From Nevskia soli DSM 19509 (lineage in GTDB: Bacteria; Pseudomonadota; Gammaproteobacteria; Nevskiales; Nevskiaceae), in the NCBI RefSeq assembly GCF_000711955.1, contig NZ_JONR01000011.1, positions 121,751-185,750 of the forward strand: DNA of 64,000 nt, given 5' to 3'. Shown here one piece after another: positions 36,101-45,130 of this stretch (positions are counted from its first letter, which is position 1; every line of letters starts with the position of its first letter). The notes under the pieces are model-generated. The model made no database searches. It saw nothing but the letters and a program-made list of their open reading frames with translations, and had not been told where the DNA came from. Position numbers and translations under genes: made by a program.

Positions 36101-37967
36101 CGGCGGACAGTTCGCAGCCCGCATGCTGGATCTCGAACTCCTGCACCCACAGGCTGGGTCCGCCCTTGGGCGTGATCTCCGCCGGCTCCTGGCGGATCAC
36201 GCGCAAGCCGAAATTCTCCAGCGTCGGCAACACATCGGACAGCGTCACCGGCGTGCCCAGCGCATACAGCTTGAGGCTGGTCGCCTGCGGCAGCGCGCCT
36301 TCCGGCGTGCTCACGCCCAGGCGCGGCAGCACCGGTGTGGCCGGCGAAAGCCGGGCCAGGTAAGCCACATCCGCCGCCGCTTCCTGCGGCGACACGCCTT
36401 CGGAGTAGGACAACGGAAAGGCATCGGCGAATTTCGCCGGACTCAGCTTCTCCTTCGCCAGCAGCTCGCGCAGCTGGTCGCGCCAGCTCCGCGTGGCGGC
36501 GATCAGCCGCGCTTCCACCTCGGCCGCGCCGAGCGGGATGGTGGTGCCCGGCCGCGTGCGCACCAGGCAATGCACGCGGGTCAGGCCGCCGCGCAGGAAA
36601 TCGATCTCGCGGTCCAGCGCCAGGCCGCCGCAGATCTCCATCAGCGTCGCCCCCACCCTGTCGCGCAGCTCGCGCGAGTAGCGCTCGCGCGGCAGGTAGA
36701 CCAGGAAGGAATAGAAGCGGCCGTAGCGATCGCGCCGCATGAACAGGCGCAGCTGGTGGCGATCGCGCAACGCGCGGATGCCCATGCACAGCTGGAACAG
36801 TTCCACCTCGCCGGTCTGGAACAGCTCGTCGCGCGGCAGGCCGTGCAGGATATCGCGCAGGTTCTTGCCGGAGTGGCTGTTCTCGGGCAGACGTGAATGC
36901 TGCATCACGTATTCCGCCTTGCGGCGGATCAGCGGAATATGGCGCGGCCGGTCGATATAGACCTCGGAGCTGAACAGGCCGACGAAGCGCACCGTGCCGG
37001 CCAGGTTGCCCTTGGCGTCGTAACGCTTCACCGAGACCACGTCCATCAGGCCTTCGCGGTGGATGGTGGCGCGCAGATTGGCCTTGGTCACCACCACCAG
37101 GCGCGGCGAATCGGCGTACTTGTCCAGCTCCGCCTGCGGCGCGATCAGATCCTCGGCGGCCCAGCGGCTGCCGGCGCGCATCAGGCCCAGGCCGGAAGCG
37201 GGATCGGTACGGAAGGTCGCCTTGCCGCCCTCGCCCAGCGTGGCCCGGCTCTCGATCTTGCCGAGGAAGGTGAAATGGTGCTGGTCCAGATAAGTCAGGA
37301 ACTCGCGTGCTTCCGCGAATTCCTCCGCGTCGCCGTCCGGCGGCACGATCTTCAGCTCCTCCACCAGGCTGCGCACCCGCTCCAGTGTCTGCGGATAGTC
37401 GTCGACCACGCGGCGCAGATCCTCCAGCACGGTGCGGATCTGCTGCTCCAGCGTGGCGTAGGCCGCCAGGTTGGCCAGCGGCTCGAACTCCAGGTGGATC
37501 AGCGATTCCGCCGGTCCCTTGGCCGCTTCTTCCGCCGCCGTGATCTTGCCGGCCTTGTCGCGCGTCAGATACAGCACCGGGTGCACGGTCCAGTCCACCG
37601 AGGCGTCGGCGGCACGCACTGCCATGACGATCGAATCCACCAGGAACGGCTGATCCTCGACGCAGGTCTCAACCACCGCCAGCCCCGGCCGCGCTTCATC
37701 GCCGCCCTGCGGCGGCAGCACCCGCACCAGCGGCACGCCCGGCTTGCGCACACGGGCGAAATTCCAGTGGCCCAGGGCCAGTTGCAGCAGCTCTTCCGGC
37801 TTGCGCAGCGTCAGCGTATCCAGCGGCGCCATCTCGAAGTAGCGGCGCAGGAAGGTACGGAACAACGGCGCATCGTCAACACCGGTCTGCGCCTGTGCCA
37901 GCGCATCCAGCCGTTCCAGCAGCAACTCCTGCCCGGGTATCGCTTCCGGGCTGGGTCGGGATTCCAT
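33117..37967 (-). CDS. NAD-specific glutamate dehydrogenase, 180-kDa class
   Basis: A 1616-residue enzyme that oxidises glutamate to 2-oxoglutarate and ammonium with NAD+. Long N-terminal ACT-like regulatory domains (about 1-700), then the catalytic region with KMGITARGAWESVKRHFRE, GIGDMSGDVFGNGML and VVGEGGNLG (about 950-1150), and a helical C-terminal domain. Length matches the L-GDH class of Pseudomonas and Xanthomonas-type genomes (about 1600-1620). GGAGGAG stands before ATG 37967. It is likely monocistronic and suits growth on amino acids. Confidence 0.93.
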   Translation of the reverse strand: MESRPSPEAIPGQELLLERLDALAQAQTGVDDAPLFRTFLRRYFEMAPLDTLTLRKPEELLQLALGHWNFARVRKPGVPLVRVLPPQGGDEARPGLAVVETCVEDQPFLVDSIVMAVRAADASVDWTVHPVLYLTRDKAGKITAAEEAAKGPAESLIHLEFEPLANLAAYATLEQQIRTVLEDLRRVVDDYPQTLERVRSLVEELKIVPPDGDAEEFAEAREFLTYLDQHHFTFLGKIESRATLGEGGKATFRTDPASGLGLMRAGSRWAAEDLIAPQAELDKYADSPRLVVVTKANLRATIHREGLMDVVSVKRYDAKGNLAGTVRFVGLFSSEVYIDRPRHIPLIRRKAEYVMQHSRLPENSHSGKNLRDILHGLPRDELFQTGEVELFQLCMGIRALRDRHQLRLFMRRDRYGRFYSFLVYLPRERYSRELRDRVGATLMEICGGLALDREIDFLRGGLTRVHCLVRTRPGTTIPLGAAEVEARLIAATRSWRDQLRELLAKEKLSPAKFADAFPLSYSEGVSPQEAAADVAYLARLSPATPVLPRLGVSTPEGALPQATSLKLYALGTPVTLSDVLPTLENFGLRVIRQEPAEITPKGGPSLWVQEFEIQHAGCELSADSQKKFFESGFLQVWSGAVENDGLNKLVLGAGLDARQVTLLRAICKYLIQTGLPFSQSYMETLLAEYADIARLLVALFETRFALKLAPERRQNEDLKIGQALDHALDQVASLDGDRVLRAFLAMIRATLRTNYFQNDPQGQAKPYISFKLDPAKVPELPLPRPMFEVWVYAPEVEGIHLRGGKVARGGLRWSDRRQDFRTEILGLMKAQMVKNTVIVPVGAKGGFVVKRPVDPSNREAWLSQGIACYKTFLRGLLDITDNRVGDAIVPPPEVLRLDEDDPYLVVAADKGTATFSDIANGVSAEYGFWLGDAFASGGSAGYDHKKMGITARGAWESVKRHFRELPASATGAVGKDIQAEEFTVVGIGDMSGDVFGNGMLLSRQIKLLAAFDHRHIFIDPNPNASSSFVERERLFNLPRSSWADYNAALLSPGGGIWPRSAKLIKLSEEARAALHIREAALTPNELLKALLKSPVDLLWNGGIGTYVKASSQSHQDVGDRANDAIRVNGKDLRCKVVGEGGNLGCTQLGRIEYALLGADGVGGRINTDAIDNAGGVHTSDREVNIKIPLNELMVTNRLTREERDPLLAGMTEEISRFVLRDNYVQSAAISLLSQNAAQRLDDHAELMRLLEREGLLNRGIEYLPDEDALKERRNRSLGLTRPELAVLIAYSKISLYDAALKSEVPDDPFFTRDLLAYFPESLTARYRPQLEQHRLRREIVATILSNALVNRMGAGFAQLWAEDHGLMRAEVLKAYATAHQIYGGDQYWKAIEALDNKIPAALQYRLMGYAIGLLKHATGWFSSSRFARLPVQDAVERFTQPLAALERLLPAVLPPGYREDWDNTVTNLNKEGVPDDLSLRLANTRALGGALDIAELAEGAGVSLADAATVYYLCGERFRMLWLYAAINEMPTVGKWQSLARVNLRDDAYSIHRQLAGRVLAHQGDSAQARFEGWIADNERHVKFSSERLAELQAAGTKDFTTLAVAVREIRKLRRL

Positions 37968-38138
37968 GAACTCCTCCAGCCAAATAGGTTATATGGGCAG
38001 GAGTATGCCAGCCGTGGACAAAAACAGGCGGGGTATAATCGGGGCGTCCATTCGTGCCCGTATCCATGCCGGCGCGTGGTGCAGTGCGGCATATCCCATG
38101 CCCCCTGCCACAGGGCCTCGGGCACGCCGGCACACACT

Positions 38139-38573
38139 CTAGATCGTGGCGATCACCACCGTTCCCGCCACGATCAAACCGCCGCCGAGCAGCAACTTCA
38201 GGCTCAGGGGCTCCTTCAACACCAGCAAACCGAACACGATCGCCACCACCACGCTGAGCTTGTCGATCGGCGCGACCCGCGACGCCGGCGCCAGTTGCAA
38301 GGCCCGGTAATAGCACAACCAGGACGCGCCGGTGGCGAGCCCGGACAGGACCAGGAAGGTCCAGCTCTGGCCATCGACAGCGCCGATCCCGCCCCACTCC
38401 CGCCGTACCGCGACAAGCACGCCCGCGAAACCCAATATGACCACCGTGCGGATCAGGGTGGCGAGATTGGAGTTGACGCCGCTGACGCCGACCTTGCCGA
38501 GGATCGCCGTGAGCCCCGCGAAGAATGCGGAGCCGAGCGCGAACAACAACCAAGCCTGATCTGCCTTCATCAC
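38139..38573 (-). CDS. EamA-family transporter, single-domain form
   Basis: A 144-residue inner-membrane protein with five hydrophobic helices making one EamA repeat (WLLFALGSAFFAGLTAILGK, then ALQLAPASRVAPIDKLSV). Most DMT carriers have two such repeats and ten helices, so this half-size form should act as a dimer. Substrate unknown. ATG 38570 is an equally good start. Confidence 0.85.
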   Translation of the reverse strand: MMKADQAWLLFALGSAFFAGLTAILGKVGVSGVNSNLATLIRTVVILGFAGVLVAVRREWGGIGAVDGQSWTFLVLSGLATGASWLCYYRALQLAPASRVAPIDKLSVVVAIVFGLLVLKEPLSLKLLLGGGLIVAGTVVIATI

Positions 38574-39133
38574 CGAATCTCCGCGGAACCTGCGGACGAT
38601 TCTGCGGCAAGGCGCGGCCCTTGTCCTGTTGCTCGCAGTTCATTCAGGGCCTGCATCGCGTGCCCGCATGCGAGCGCCGCAACGGCGCGAAGCTTACATT
38701 CTCCATACGGTCGATTCCTCAAATGACCAATATTCATCGGGCCAAATGAACATTACGAAAAGATAACGTCATGGACTTGACCATGGTCAAGCGCGTTTAA
38801 AAAGCAGCGTCCACATAATCCGCCCGGCATTGGTTTCACCCAATGGGGCAGTCAAATACACAGTCGCACCTTCTACGGAAATTCCCTGGGGAGGTAGGGA
38901 GCAGTGCGTCCATCGGCATCGCCGATACGGGTGGCGCGTGAAGCCGACGAACCAGGACGCCGGCAACCATCCTATCGACCACGCCGTTCACGGACGTCGC
39001 ACACGTCACCGTTTTCATTCACTTGCCGTTGCACATCCGCGGGAACCTCGCGGCGCGCAGATGCACTCGATGCGGCGCGCCCAGGGGATTCCTGCGTCCA
39101 CGATTCGACCAACAACATCATGAGGAGAGGCAG
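38574..39133. other. 560-bp non-coding interval before the porin gene
   Basis: No convincing gene. The part around 38700-38820 is AT-richer than its surroundings and holds the perfect palindrome at 38776. The porin promoter is probably in this interval. No consensus pair stands out. Confidence 0.4.
38776..38791. promoter_or_regulatory. Perfect 16-bp palindrome, candidate operator
   Basis: CTTGACCATGGTCAAG is fully self-complementary. It lies in the AT-rich stretch 343 bp before the porin start and 203 bp before the divergent EamA gene. The binding protein is unknown. Confidence 0.4.
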
Positions 39134-40801
39134 ATGAAGAACCGTACAACGCGCTTCCGCGTTGCCTGCGTTGCGGCCTGTTATGTGGCCACAGCCGGCT
39201 ATGCGGGCGCCACGCAAGCCGATGGCGACAACAGCCAGCAGATCGACGCGCTCAAGCACGAGGTCAACGACCTGACCCGCAAGATCGACGAACTGTCCCG
39301 CAAGCAGGACGCCGCAGCCACCGCACCGCCGGCTACCATCGCACAGACGCCAACGCCCGCACCGGCATTGTCGCAGGACGACGAATCCGTCCTGCACGGC
39401 CTGGTGAAGTTCCTCAAGGGCAACGAGTTCTACGCCAACATCGACCTCTCGGTCGACGACGTCACCAAGGGCTGGAACGGCATCAGGGGACTGCCGCCGC
39501 ACACCTACTACAAGGACGGCGACCCCGCCGCAGGCACCGCCACCCCGGTCGGACGCACCGGCTGGCAGCCGGCGATCGGCACCAACGCCACGTATTTCGG
39601 CATCCGCGGCAAGCATGCCCTGGGCGGCGACTTCAACCTCGTCTACCAGCTCGAAACCCAGGTGGACGTCACCTCCCAGCCCGGCACCGCCAACACCAAC
39701 TCGAACAGCTCCAGCACGGTCAAAGGCGCCCTCGCCTCGCGCACCAGCTTCCTCGGCTTCGCCAACAAGGACTGGGGCAGCATCAAGATCGGCAAGGGCT
39801 ACGGTCCTTACAAGGTCGCCACCGACCGCATGAACCCCTTCAACGCCATGCTCGGCGACTATGCCGTCATCATGGGCAACACCGGCGGCGACAACCGCGT
39901 CGAGTTCGGCGGCTACCTCGACCATGCCATCTGGTACGAGTCGCCGAAGATCCACGGCGTCTCCTTCAACGCCCTGGTTTCGCCCGGGCAGAACCGCTCC
40001 GGCGAGGACGACAACATCGCCCAGGGCGAATCGGACTGCACCGGCGGCAACATCCCCGGCAGCGGCGCGCTGGCCCCGAGCTGCAACGACGGCTCCTTCG
40101 GCACCGCCTTCAGCACCTCGCTCGCCTACGAAGGCCCGGCCTCCCTGCCGCTCTACGTCACCGGCGCCTACGAACTGCACCGCGGCGTCAACCGCGTCAG
40201 CGACGTCGTCGGCCCGGACCCCAACAACCCGGCCAGCGACGTCGTCGCCAACGACCCGCGCGACATCGCCAACGAATGGGCCGCGAAGATCGGCGTGCAG
40301 TACCTGCTGCCCACGCACACCACCCTCAACTTCATCTGGGAAGACCTGCACCGCGCCGTGCCGCAAGCCCTGGCCTTCCAGAACGAGCGCTCGCGCCGCG
40401 GCACCTGGGTGGCGATCACGCAGACGCTGGGCAGCAAGGACGACATCAGCCTCGGCTGGGCGCACGCGCAGCGCAGCCCGGGCGATCCCGGCCAGCACAC
40501 CACGCCCACCACCTCCAATCCCGACAACCAGTCCAACCTGTTCACCGCCGCCATCAAGCACAAGCTGGACAAGCAGACCATCATCTACGCCAACTGGGCG
40601 CTCACCGAGAACGCCTCCGCCGCCCACTACGATCTCGGCGCCGGCGCCCACGGCCTCAAGACCGACTGCCACGACGCCAGCCCGCTCTACGTCAACGATA
40701 CCCTGCCCGACGGCAATATCGTGCAGGTCGCCAACGGCCCGTTCTGCTATCCGGGCGGCCATCTGATGGGCGTTTCCATCGGCGTCAACTACAAGTTCTG
40801 A
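39134..40801 (+). CDS. Outer-membrane porin with periplasmic coiled coil
   Basis: A 555-residue exported protein. Signal peptide to about residue 28, then a coiled coil (about 34-58, IDALKHEVNDLTRKIDELS), an Ala/Pro/Thr linker, and a beta-barrel (about 85-555) with porin features: TYFGIRGKHALGGDFNLVYQLE, LASRTSFLGFANKDWGSIKIGKGYGPYK, and a C-terminal V-N-Y-K-F. The coiled coil may trimerise or reach toward peptidoglycan. GAGGAGAGGCAG precedes the ATG, and a strong terminator follows. The Cys pair at the end of the barrel is unusual for porins. Confidence 0.87.
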   Translation: MKNRTTRFRVACVAACYVATAGYAGATQADGDNSQQIDALKHEVNDLTRKIDELSRKQDAAATAPPATIAQTPTPAPALSQDDESVLHGLVKFLKGNEFYANIDLSVDDVTKGWNGIRGLPPHTYYKDGDPAAGTATPVGRTGWQPAIGTNATYFGIRGKHALGGDFNLVYQLETQVDVTSQPGTANTNSNSSSTVKGALASRTSFLGFANKDWGSIKIGKGYGPYKVATDRMNPFNAMLGDYAVIMGNTGGDNRVEFGGYLDHAIWYESPKIHGVSFNALVSPGQNRSGEDDNIAQGESDCTGGNIPGSGALAPSCNDGSFGTAFSTSLAYEGPASLPLYVTGAYELHRGVNRVSDVVGPDPNNPASDVVANDPRDIANEWAAKIGVQYLLPTHTTLNFIWEDLHRAVPQALAFQNERSRRGTWVAITQTLGSKDDISLGWAHAQRSPGDPGQHTTPTTSNPDNQSNLFTAAIKHKLDKQTIIYANWALTENASAAHYDLGAGAHGLKTDCHDASPLYVNDTLPDGNIVQVANGPFCYPGGHLMGVSIGVNYKF

Positions 40802-40859
40802 GCCACCCGCTTCCAGTGTGGCCGTGCGCTTCTGCTCCCGGGGTGCACGGCAAAAAATT

Positions 40860-40891
40860 GGGGCGGTTCCTCGCGGAACCGCCCCCTTTTT
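40860..40891 (+). terminator. Intrinsic terminator after the porin gene
   Basis: GGGGCGGTTCC (40860-40870), loop TCGC, GGAACCGCCCC (40875-40885), then CTTTTTATT. Confidence 0.85.
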
Positions 40892-40953
40892 ATTCCAGCT
40901 TCCGTTCCGGCACCGCGGCGGGAGCGTCCATGCTCCGCCGCGTCGCTGCGTCC

Positions 40954-42891
40954 TTAATGGGCGTTGATGTTGTTCGGCACCCCCGCCGGCAAGGCCTTGC
41001 TCACCGTCAGCACCACGTTGCCGATCTGGCGGTAGTTGAGCAGGTTGGTGTTGGGCGACTGTACGCCGTAGCCGGCGAAGGTCAGGCTCAGGTGGGTCGG
41101 GTCGATCTGCGTCGCCGTGGGCGCGTACAGGCGCTGGGCAAACCAGGCCTCGGTCGCAACGACCGGAGGATGGGCCGGGATCGTCACCGTGGCGCCATCG
41201 AGCTGATTCTTGGTGGTGATGGTGTTGATCGAGGCGATCGGGTTGTTGATGTCGTTGAACACCGTCCAGTTCACTTTGTCGGTGGACTCGGCATAGCCGA
41301 TGTAGTGGAACGCATCGGAATCGCCGTCCAGGCAATTGCCGGCCGAGAAGTACAGACCCCAGACGCCGCCGTCGCCGTTGATGTCGATCAGGGTGCCGCG
41401 CGGAGCCACCCAGCGCGTCTTGTTGTAGTCCACCGTGGTGGGATCGTTCAGGCCGTTGACGACGCGATCATTGGTGAAGTTGATGCCGTCGACCGTATCG
41501 ACCAGGTGCACGATGGAGATGTCGTCGTTGTTCTTGCCGCTGAATGGCGCCTTGTTGCACTGCTGGCTGGCCGGCATCGCCGTGGTGCCGGTCTTGTCGC
41601 CATTGAGGATTTTCTGCACGTACATCACCGTGACCGCCGTGCCGGCCGCCGCCGTCGGCGCGGTGGGGAACACCGCCATGATGCCGTCCGGGTTGAGCAG
41701 GCCGACAGTCTGCTTGACCGCGACGGTGTTGCCCGCCGTGTCGGCGCCGGTGGTGTTGTGCAGTGCCGAGTAGATCGACTTGATGTCGTTGGCGCCGGCG
41801 GCGGTATTGTTGGAATTCCAGATGGGGAACTTGTTGGAAGCGCCGCCATTGGTGCCGGTCGGGCTGGCCAGGTTGATCACCCACAGGGGCGCAACGTCGA
41901 TGTTCGCACCGCGGTCCAGCATATACAGGAACTGGCCGGTCCCCGCGGCGACACCCGGCAACTGGATGATGGCCGCATGTCCCCAGCCGTTGTCCGCGCC
42001 GGAACCGTTGAGCGAAGCGGTGCTGGCATTGGTGCCGGTAACCGCGGCCGGACAGCCGGTGTTGGTCGAGGTGCCGGCGAAGCCGAAGCCCCCGCTGATC
42101 GGATTGGTGTAGTCCGGGTTCAGTTCCAGCACCGTCTGCATGAAGTACCAGGTCTTGCCGTTGTCGTCCGACTCGGCCGCAACCAGGGCCTCATCGATAT
42201 CCTTGGGGCGCCAGTCGAACAGGCCGATGATCGGGGCCTGGCCGCCGAAGGCGTTGCCCTTGGTGGTGAGGGTCGTGTTGTAGACCAGCGGGAAGTAGTA
42301 CGGCGCCATCGCCACGGAAGGATCGCCGCCCGCGGCGCCGGCCGCCGTGGTGGCATTGAACTTGGCGCCGGTGACGTAGGACACGCGCTTGGGCACGGCG
42401 CCACTGTAGTCGCAGAAGCCGAATGCGGTATCCGGCACGCTGCCGGTGGACAGGAACGGATTGGTGTTGCTGGTCACCGTCTGGGTGTTCTTCGGATCGG
42501 CAGCCAGGTTGAACAGCGCCGACGGCGTAGCGCCGTTGAGGGCGCCCTCGCCGATGGCGGTGCCCTGGTTGATGGTGGCCTGGGCCGCGACGACGCCGGT
42601 ATCGATCGTGGTCTTCAACACCTGCACGGCGGCGGCGCCGCTGCTCGAACTGCTGCCCGAGGAGCTGCTGGACGACGAGGAGCTGGAGCTGCCGCCGGAG
42701 GAACTGCCCGAAGACGAGGAGCTGGAACTGCCGCTGGATGAACTGCCCGAAGAGGAGCCGCCCGATGAGGAAGAGCTGCTGCTCGACGAGGAGGAACCGC
42801 CCGCATTGGTGTAGTAGTTCTTGGTGCAGGCGGGAAGCAGGGTCAACGACAGCGCGCACGCAAATGCGGCTGCCAGCTTGTTGGTGGTCAT
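40954..42891 (-). CDS. Lipoprotein with long serine/glycine tract, unknown C-terminal domain
   Basis: A 645-residue protein. Lipobox L-L-P-A-C (Cys22), then about 55 residues of almost only Ser and Gly (about 33-86), a flexible tether. The rest (about 90-645) is Asn/Thr/Gly-rich with repeated beta-strand motifs and phrases such as YFPLVYNTT, FDWRPKDIDEALVAAESDDNGKTWYFMQTV and WTVFNDINNP, which recall sialidase-like or five-bladed propeller proteins. No catalytic set could be fixed. Probably outer-membrane anchored and surface-displayed. 11-bp-spaced GTAATG repeats lie upstream. Confidence 0.65.
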   Translation of the reverse strand: MTTNKLAAAFACALSLTLLPACTKNYYTNAGGSSSSSSSSSSSGGSSSGSSSSGSSSSSSSGSSSGGSSSSSSSSSSSGSSSSSGAAAVQVLKTTIDTGVVAAQATINQGTAIGEGALNGATPSALFNLAADPKNTQTVTSNTNPFLSTGSVPDTAFGFCDYSGAVPKRVSYVTGAKFNATTAAGAAGGDPSVAMAPYYFPLVYNTTLTTKGNAFGGQAPIIGLFDWRPKDIDEALVAAESDDNGKTWYFMQTVLELNPDYTNPISGGFGFAGTSTNTGCPAAVTGTNASTASLNGSGADNGWGHAAIIQLPGVAAGTGQFLYMLDRGANIDVAPLWVINLASPTGTNGGASNKFPIWNSNNTAAGANDIKSIYSALHNTTGADTAGNTVAVKQTVGLLNPDGIMAVFPTAPTAAAGTAVTVMYVQKILNGDKTGTTAMPASQQCNKAPFSGKNNDDISIVHLVDTVDGINFTNDRVVNGLNDPTTVDYNKTRWVAPRGTLIDINGDGGVWGLYFSAGNCLDGDSDAFHYIGYAESTDKVNWTVFNDINNPIASINTITTKNQLDGATVTIPAHPPVVATEAWFAQRLYAPTATQIDPTHLSLTFAGYGVQSPNTNLLNYRQIGNVVLTVSKALPAGVPNNINAH

Positions 42892-42990
42892 GACGTCCTT
42901 TGGAATCGCCGGTGGAGGAATGGCCCGATCCGGCGCAAGCTAGTGACGGCGCATGACTGCTTTGTTACGAAAATCGATCCCGACTTTCCC

Positions 42991-43007
42991 GTAATGATCA
43001 GGTAATG
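42991..43007. promoter_or_regulatory. Direct repeat GTAATG with 11-bp period, candidate response-regulator site
   Basis: GTAATGATCAG is followed directly by GTAATG (42991-42996, 43002-43007), the one-turn spacing usual for OmpR/PhoB-type sites. It lies 100 bp upstream of the serine-tract lipoprotein. A similar pair, GTTGTG/GTAATG, lies at 45131-45147 in the divergent region of the two-component/efflux genes. Confidence 0.4.
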
Positions 43008-43049
43008 TTTTCGTACAGTTCTGGTTGAATTCTCGGCAATCCACCGCGC

Positions 43050-44408
43050 TCAGCGCGGGGCGACGGGCAACGACACGCGCACCCGCAGACCGGGCGCATT
43101 GTCTTCGAGCGCGAGGCTTGCCTCATGCAGCCCGGCCACCGCCGCCGCCAGGCTCAGCCCCAGGCCGCTGCCTGGCGTGGTGCGGCTCTGCTCCAGCCGA
43201 TAGAAGCGTTGCAACACCTTGGCTTGCAGCGCCGCGGGAATGCCGGGGCCATTGTCGGCGACGCAGGCTTCGACGCGTTCGGCGCGGCGCTTCACGCTCA
43301 CCTCGATGTGCGCCCCGACGGGCGAATGGCGCACGGCGTTTTCGAGCAGGTTGGCGAACAGCTGCATCAGCAGTTGACGGTCGCCGGACACGCGCAGCCC
43401 GGCGTCGATGTGCTCTCCCAGCGTCTGGTTCTTCTCCTCCAGCGCCGGCAGGTACAGCTCCACCACCGCGCGCAGCAGCTCGCCCAGGTCCAGCTCGGCG
43501 AATCCCGCGCGCCGGGCGCCGCTTTCGATCTGCGCGATGCGCAGCAGCGCGCTGAAGGTTTCGAGGATGGTGTCGAGATCCTTCAGCGTCGCATCCACCA
43601 CCGCATGAAACGTCTGCTGGTCGCCGCCGCGGCGCTGCGCCAGTTCCAGGCGCTGGCGCAGCCGCGTCAACGGCGTGCGCAGATCGTGCGCGATGTCGGT
43701 GGAGACCTGGCGCAAGCCTTCCATCAAAGTCTGGATGCGATCCAGCATGGTGTTGAGGCTGATCGCCAGGTGATCGAATTCGTCGCCGCTGCCGCGCACG
43801 GCGATGCGCCGTTGCAGATCGCCGCCGACGATGTCGCGGCTGGTCTGGCTCACCAACTCGATCTTGCGCAGCACGCCGAGGCTGGTGAGCGCGCCGCCGC
43901 CCAGCGCCAGCAGCATCGCCAACGCCAGCCCGGCTAGAAAGGAACGCTCCACCATTTCGTCCATCTCGTGCAGCTGGTAGGTGCTGAGGGCCACCAGCAG
44001 GTAGCCGCCGTTGGACAGCACCACGCCGTAACCGCGGATGCCGCTGAGCGGCTGCTTGCGGTGCCGCGCCGGCCCCGGCCATTCGCGCACGCCCGGCAAC
44101 GGTTCCACCGCCGGCAGATTGCCGGCCAGTACCGCCCCGGACGCATCCTGCAGCAGATAGAAATATCCCGGAACCCGCCCGACCATGGCCTGCACGTTGC
44201 CGCGCATCGAATCCATGCCGTCGTCCCGCGCATCCGCCTGGATTTCGGCCAGCTCGCTCGCCACCGTGGCGTCGATCTGCCGGTCCATGAAGCGCGTGGT
44301 CGACCAGTAGACCACGCCGAACAGCAGCAGGAAGCTCGCGCCGGTGAGCCCGGCGTAGAGCAGGGTCAGGCGGAAGCTCGAGGTGCGGAACAGCCTAGGC
44401 AACTGCAC
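43050..44408 (-). CDS. Sensor histidine kinase
   Basis: A 452-residue inner-membrane kinase. Membrane helices at about 13-37 and 155-178 enclose a periplasmic sensor of about 115 residues. HAMP follows (about 180-232), then the H-box STDIAHDLRTPLTRLR with His241 and an ATPase domain with N box (FANLLENAVRHS), ADNGPGIP and GSGLGLSLAAAV. The start overlaps the response regulator stop by 14 bp. The class is EnvZ/QseC-like. The divergent TolC/RND operon is the likely target. Confidence 0.93.
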   Translation of the reverse strand: MQLPRLFRTSSFRLTLLYAGLTGASFLLLFGVVYWSTTRFMDRQIDATVASELAEIQADARDDGMDSMRGNVQAMVGRVPGYFYLLQDASGAVLAGNLPAVEPLPGVREWPGPARHRKQPLSGIRGYGVVLSNGGYLLVALSTYQLHEMDEMVERSFLAGLALAMLLALGGGALTSLGVLRKIELVSQTSRDIVGGDLQRRIAVRGSGDEFDHLAISLNTMLDRIQTLMEGLRQVSTDIAHDLRTPLTRLRQRLELAQRRGGDQQTFHAVVDATLKDLDTILETFSALLRIAQIESGARRAGFAELDLGELLRAVVELYLPALEEKNQTLGEHIDAGLRVSGDRQLLMQLFANLLENAVRHSPVGAHIEVSVKRRAERVEACVADNGPGIPAALQAKVLQRFYRLEQSRTTPGSGLGLSLAAAVAGLHEASLALEDNAPGLRVRVSLPVAPR

Positions 44409-45072
44409 GGATGCAGTAGCCGGCGCCGCGCACCGTATGGATGAGGCCGCTGGCGTAGCCCTTGTCGATCTTGGCGCGCAGGCGGCTGATGTGGCTTTCC
44501 ACCACGTTGGTGTGAGGATCGAAGTGCAGCTCCCACACCTGCTCCAGCAGCATGGTGCGGGTCACCACCTGTTCGGCATGGCGCATCAGGAACTCCAGCA
44601 GGCGGAACTCGCGCGGTTGCAGGTCCACCGGCTTGCCGCCGCGCTGCACCGTCCGCGCCAGCAGGTCCATTTCCAGGTCCGCCACCTTGAGGCGGGTGTC
44701 CTGCACGGCGCGGCGCGGCCGGCGGCCCAGCGCCGCCACGCGCGCCGCCAGCTCGGAAAAGGCGAAGGGCTTGACCAGGTAGTCGTCGGCCCCGGCATTG
44801 AGCCCGTTGACGCGGTCGTCGATGCCGCCCAGGGTGGTGAGGAACAGCACCGGCACCTCGATGCCGCCGGCCCGCAACGTCCGCACCATGCCCAGGCCGT
44901 CGAGCTGCGGCAGCATGCGGTCCACGATCAGCAGGTCCCAGTCCTGGCCCGCCGCCTGGAACAGGCCGTCGCGGCCGTCCTGCGCGATGACCACGTTGTG
45001 CCCGGCCTCCTGCAAGCCTTGCAGCACGTACTCCGCGCTCTCCGCATCGTCCTCGACCAGCAAAATCCGCAC
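44395..45072 (-). CDS. OmpR-family response regulator
   Basis: A 225-residue regulator. Receiver with E-D-D near residue 8, Asp51 (LLIVDRMLPQLDG) and Lys in L-V-K-P-F; winged helix (about 125-222) with LQPREFRLLEFLM, RTMLLEQVWELHFDPHTNVVESHISRLRAKID. The start GTG 45072 is chosen because GGAGGAG stands just before it. A reading from GTG 45090 would include that ribosome site in the protein. Cotranscribed with the kinase and divergent from the efflux operon. Confidence 0.93.
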   Translation of the reverse strand: MRILLVEDDAESAEYVLQGLQEAGHNVVIAQDGRDGLFQAAGQDWDLLIVDRMLPQLDGLGMVRTLRAGGIEVPVLFLTTLGGIDDRVNGLNAGADDYLVKPFAFSELAARVAALGRRPRRAVQDTRLKVADLEMDLLARTVQRGGKPVDLQPREFRLLEFLMRHAEQVVTRTMLLEQVWELHFDPHTNVVESHISRLRAKIDKGYASGLIHTVRGAGYCIRAVA

Positions 45073-45130
45073 TGCACTCCTCCGGGGCACTCCAGGCGGC
45101 CCTTATTCAGTACGCCGGAGAGCCGGTCAA

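Noticed and set aside
33720..36896. A 1058-codon frame opposite the glutamate dehydrogenase
   Set aside because: Antisense shadow: the dehydrogenase motifs are on the other strand.
40276..42741. An 821-codon open frame on the plus strand over the porin end and the lipoprotein gene
   Set aside because: It crosses a strong terminator and is opposite a lipoprotein with a clear signal and Ser tract. The amino-acid pattern is random.
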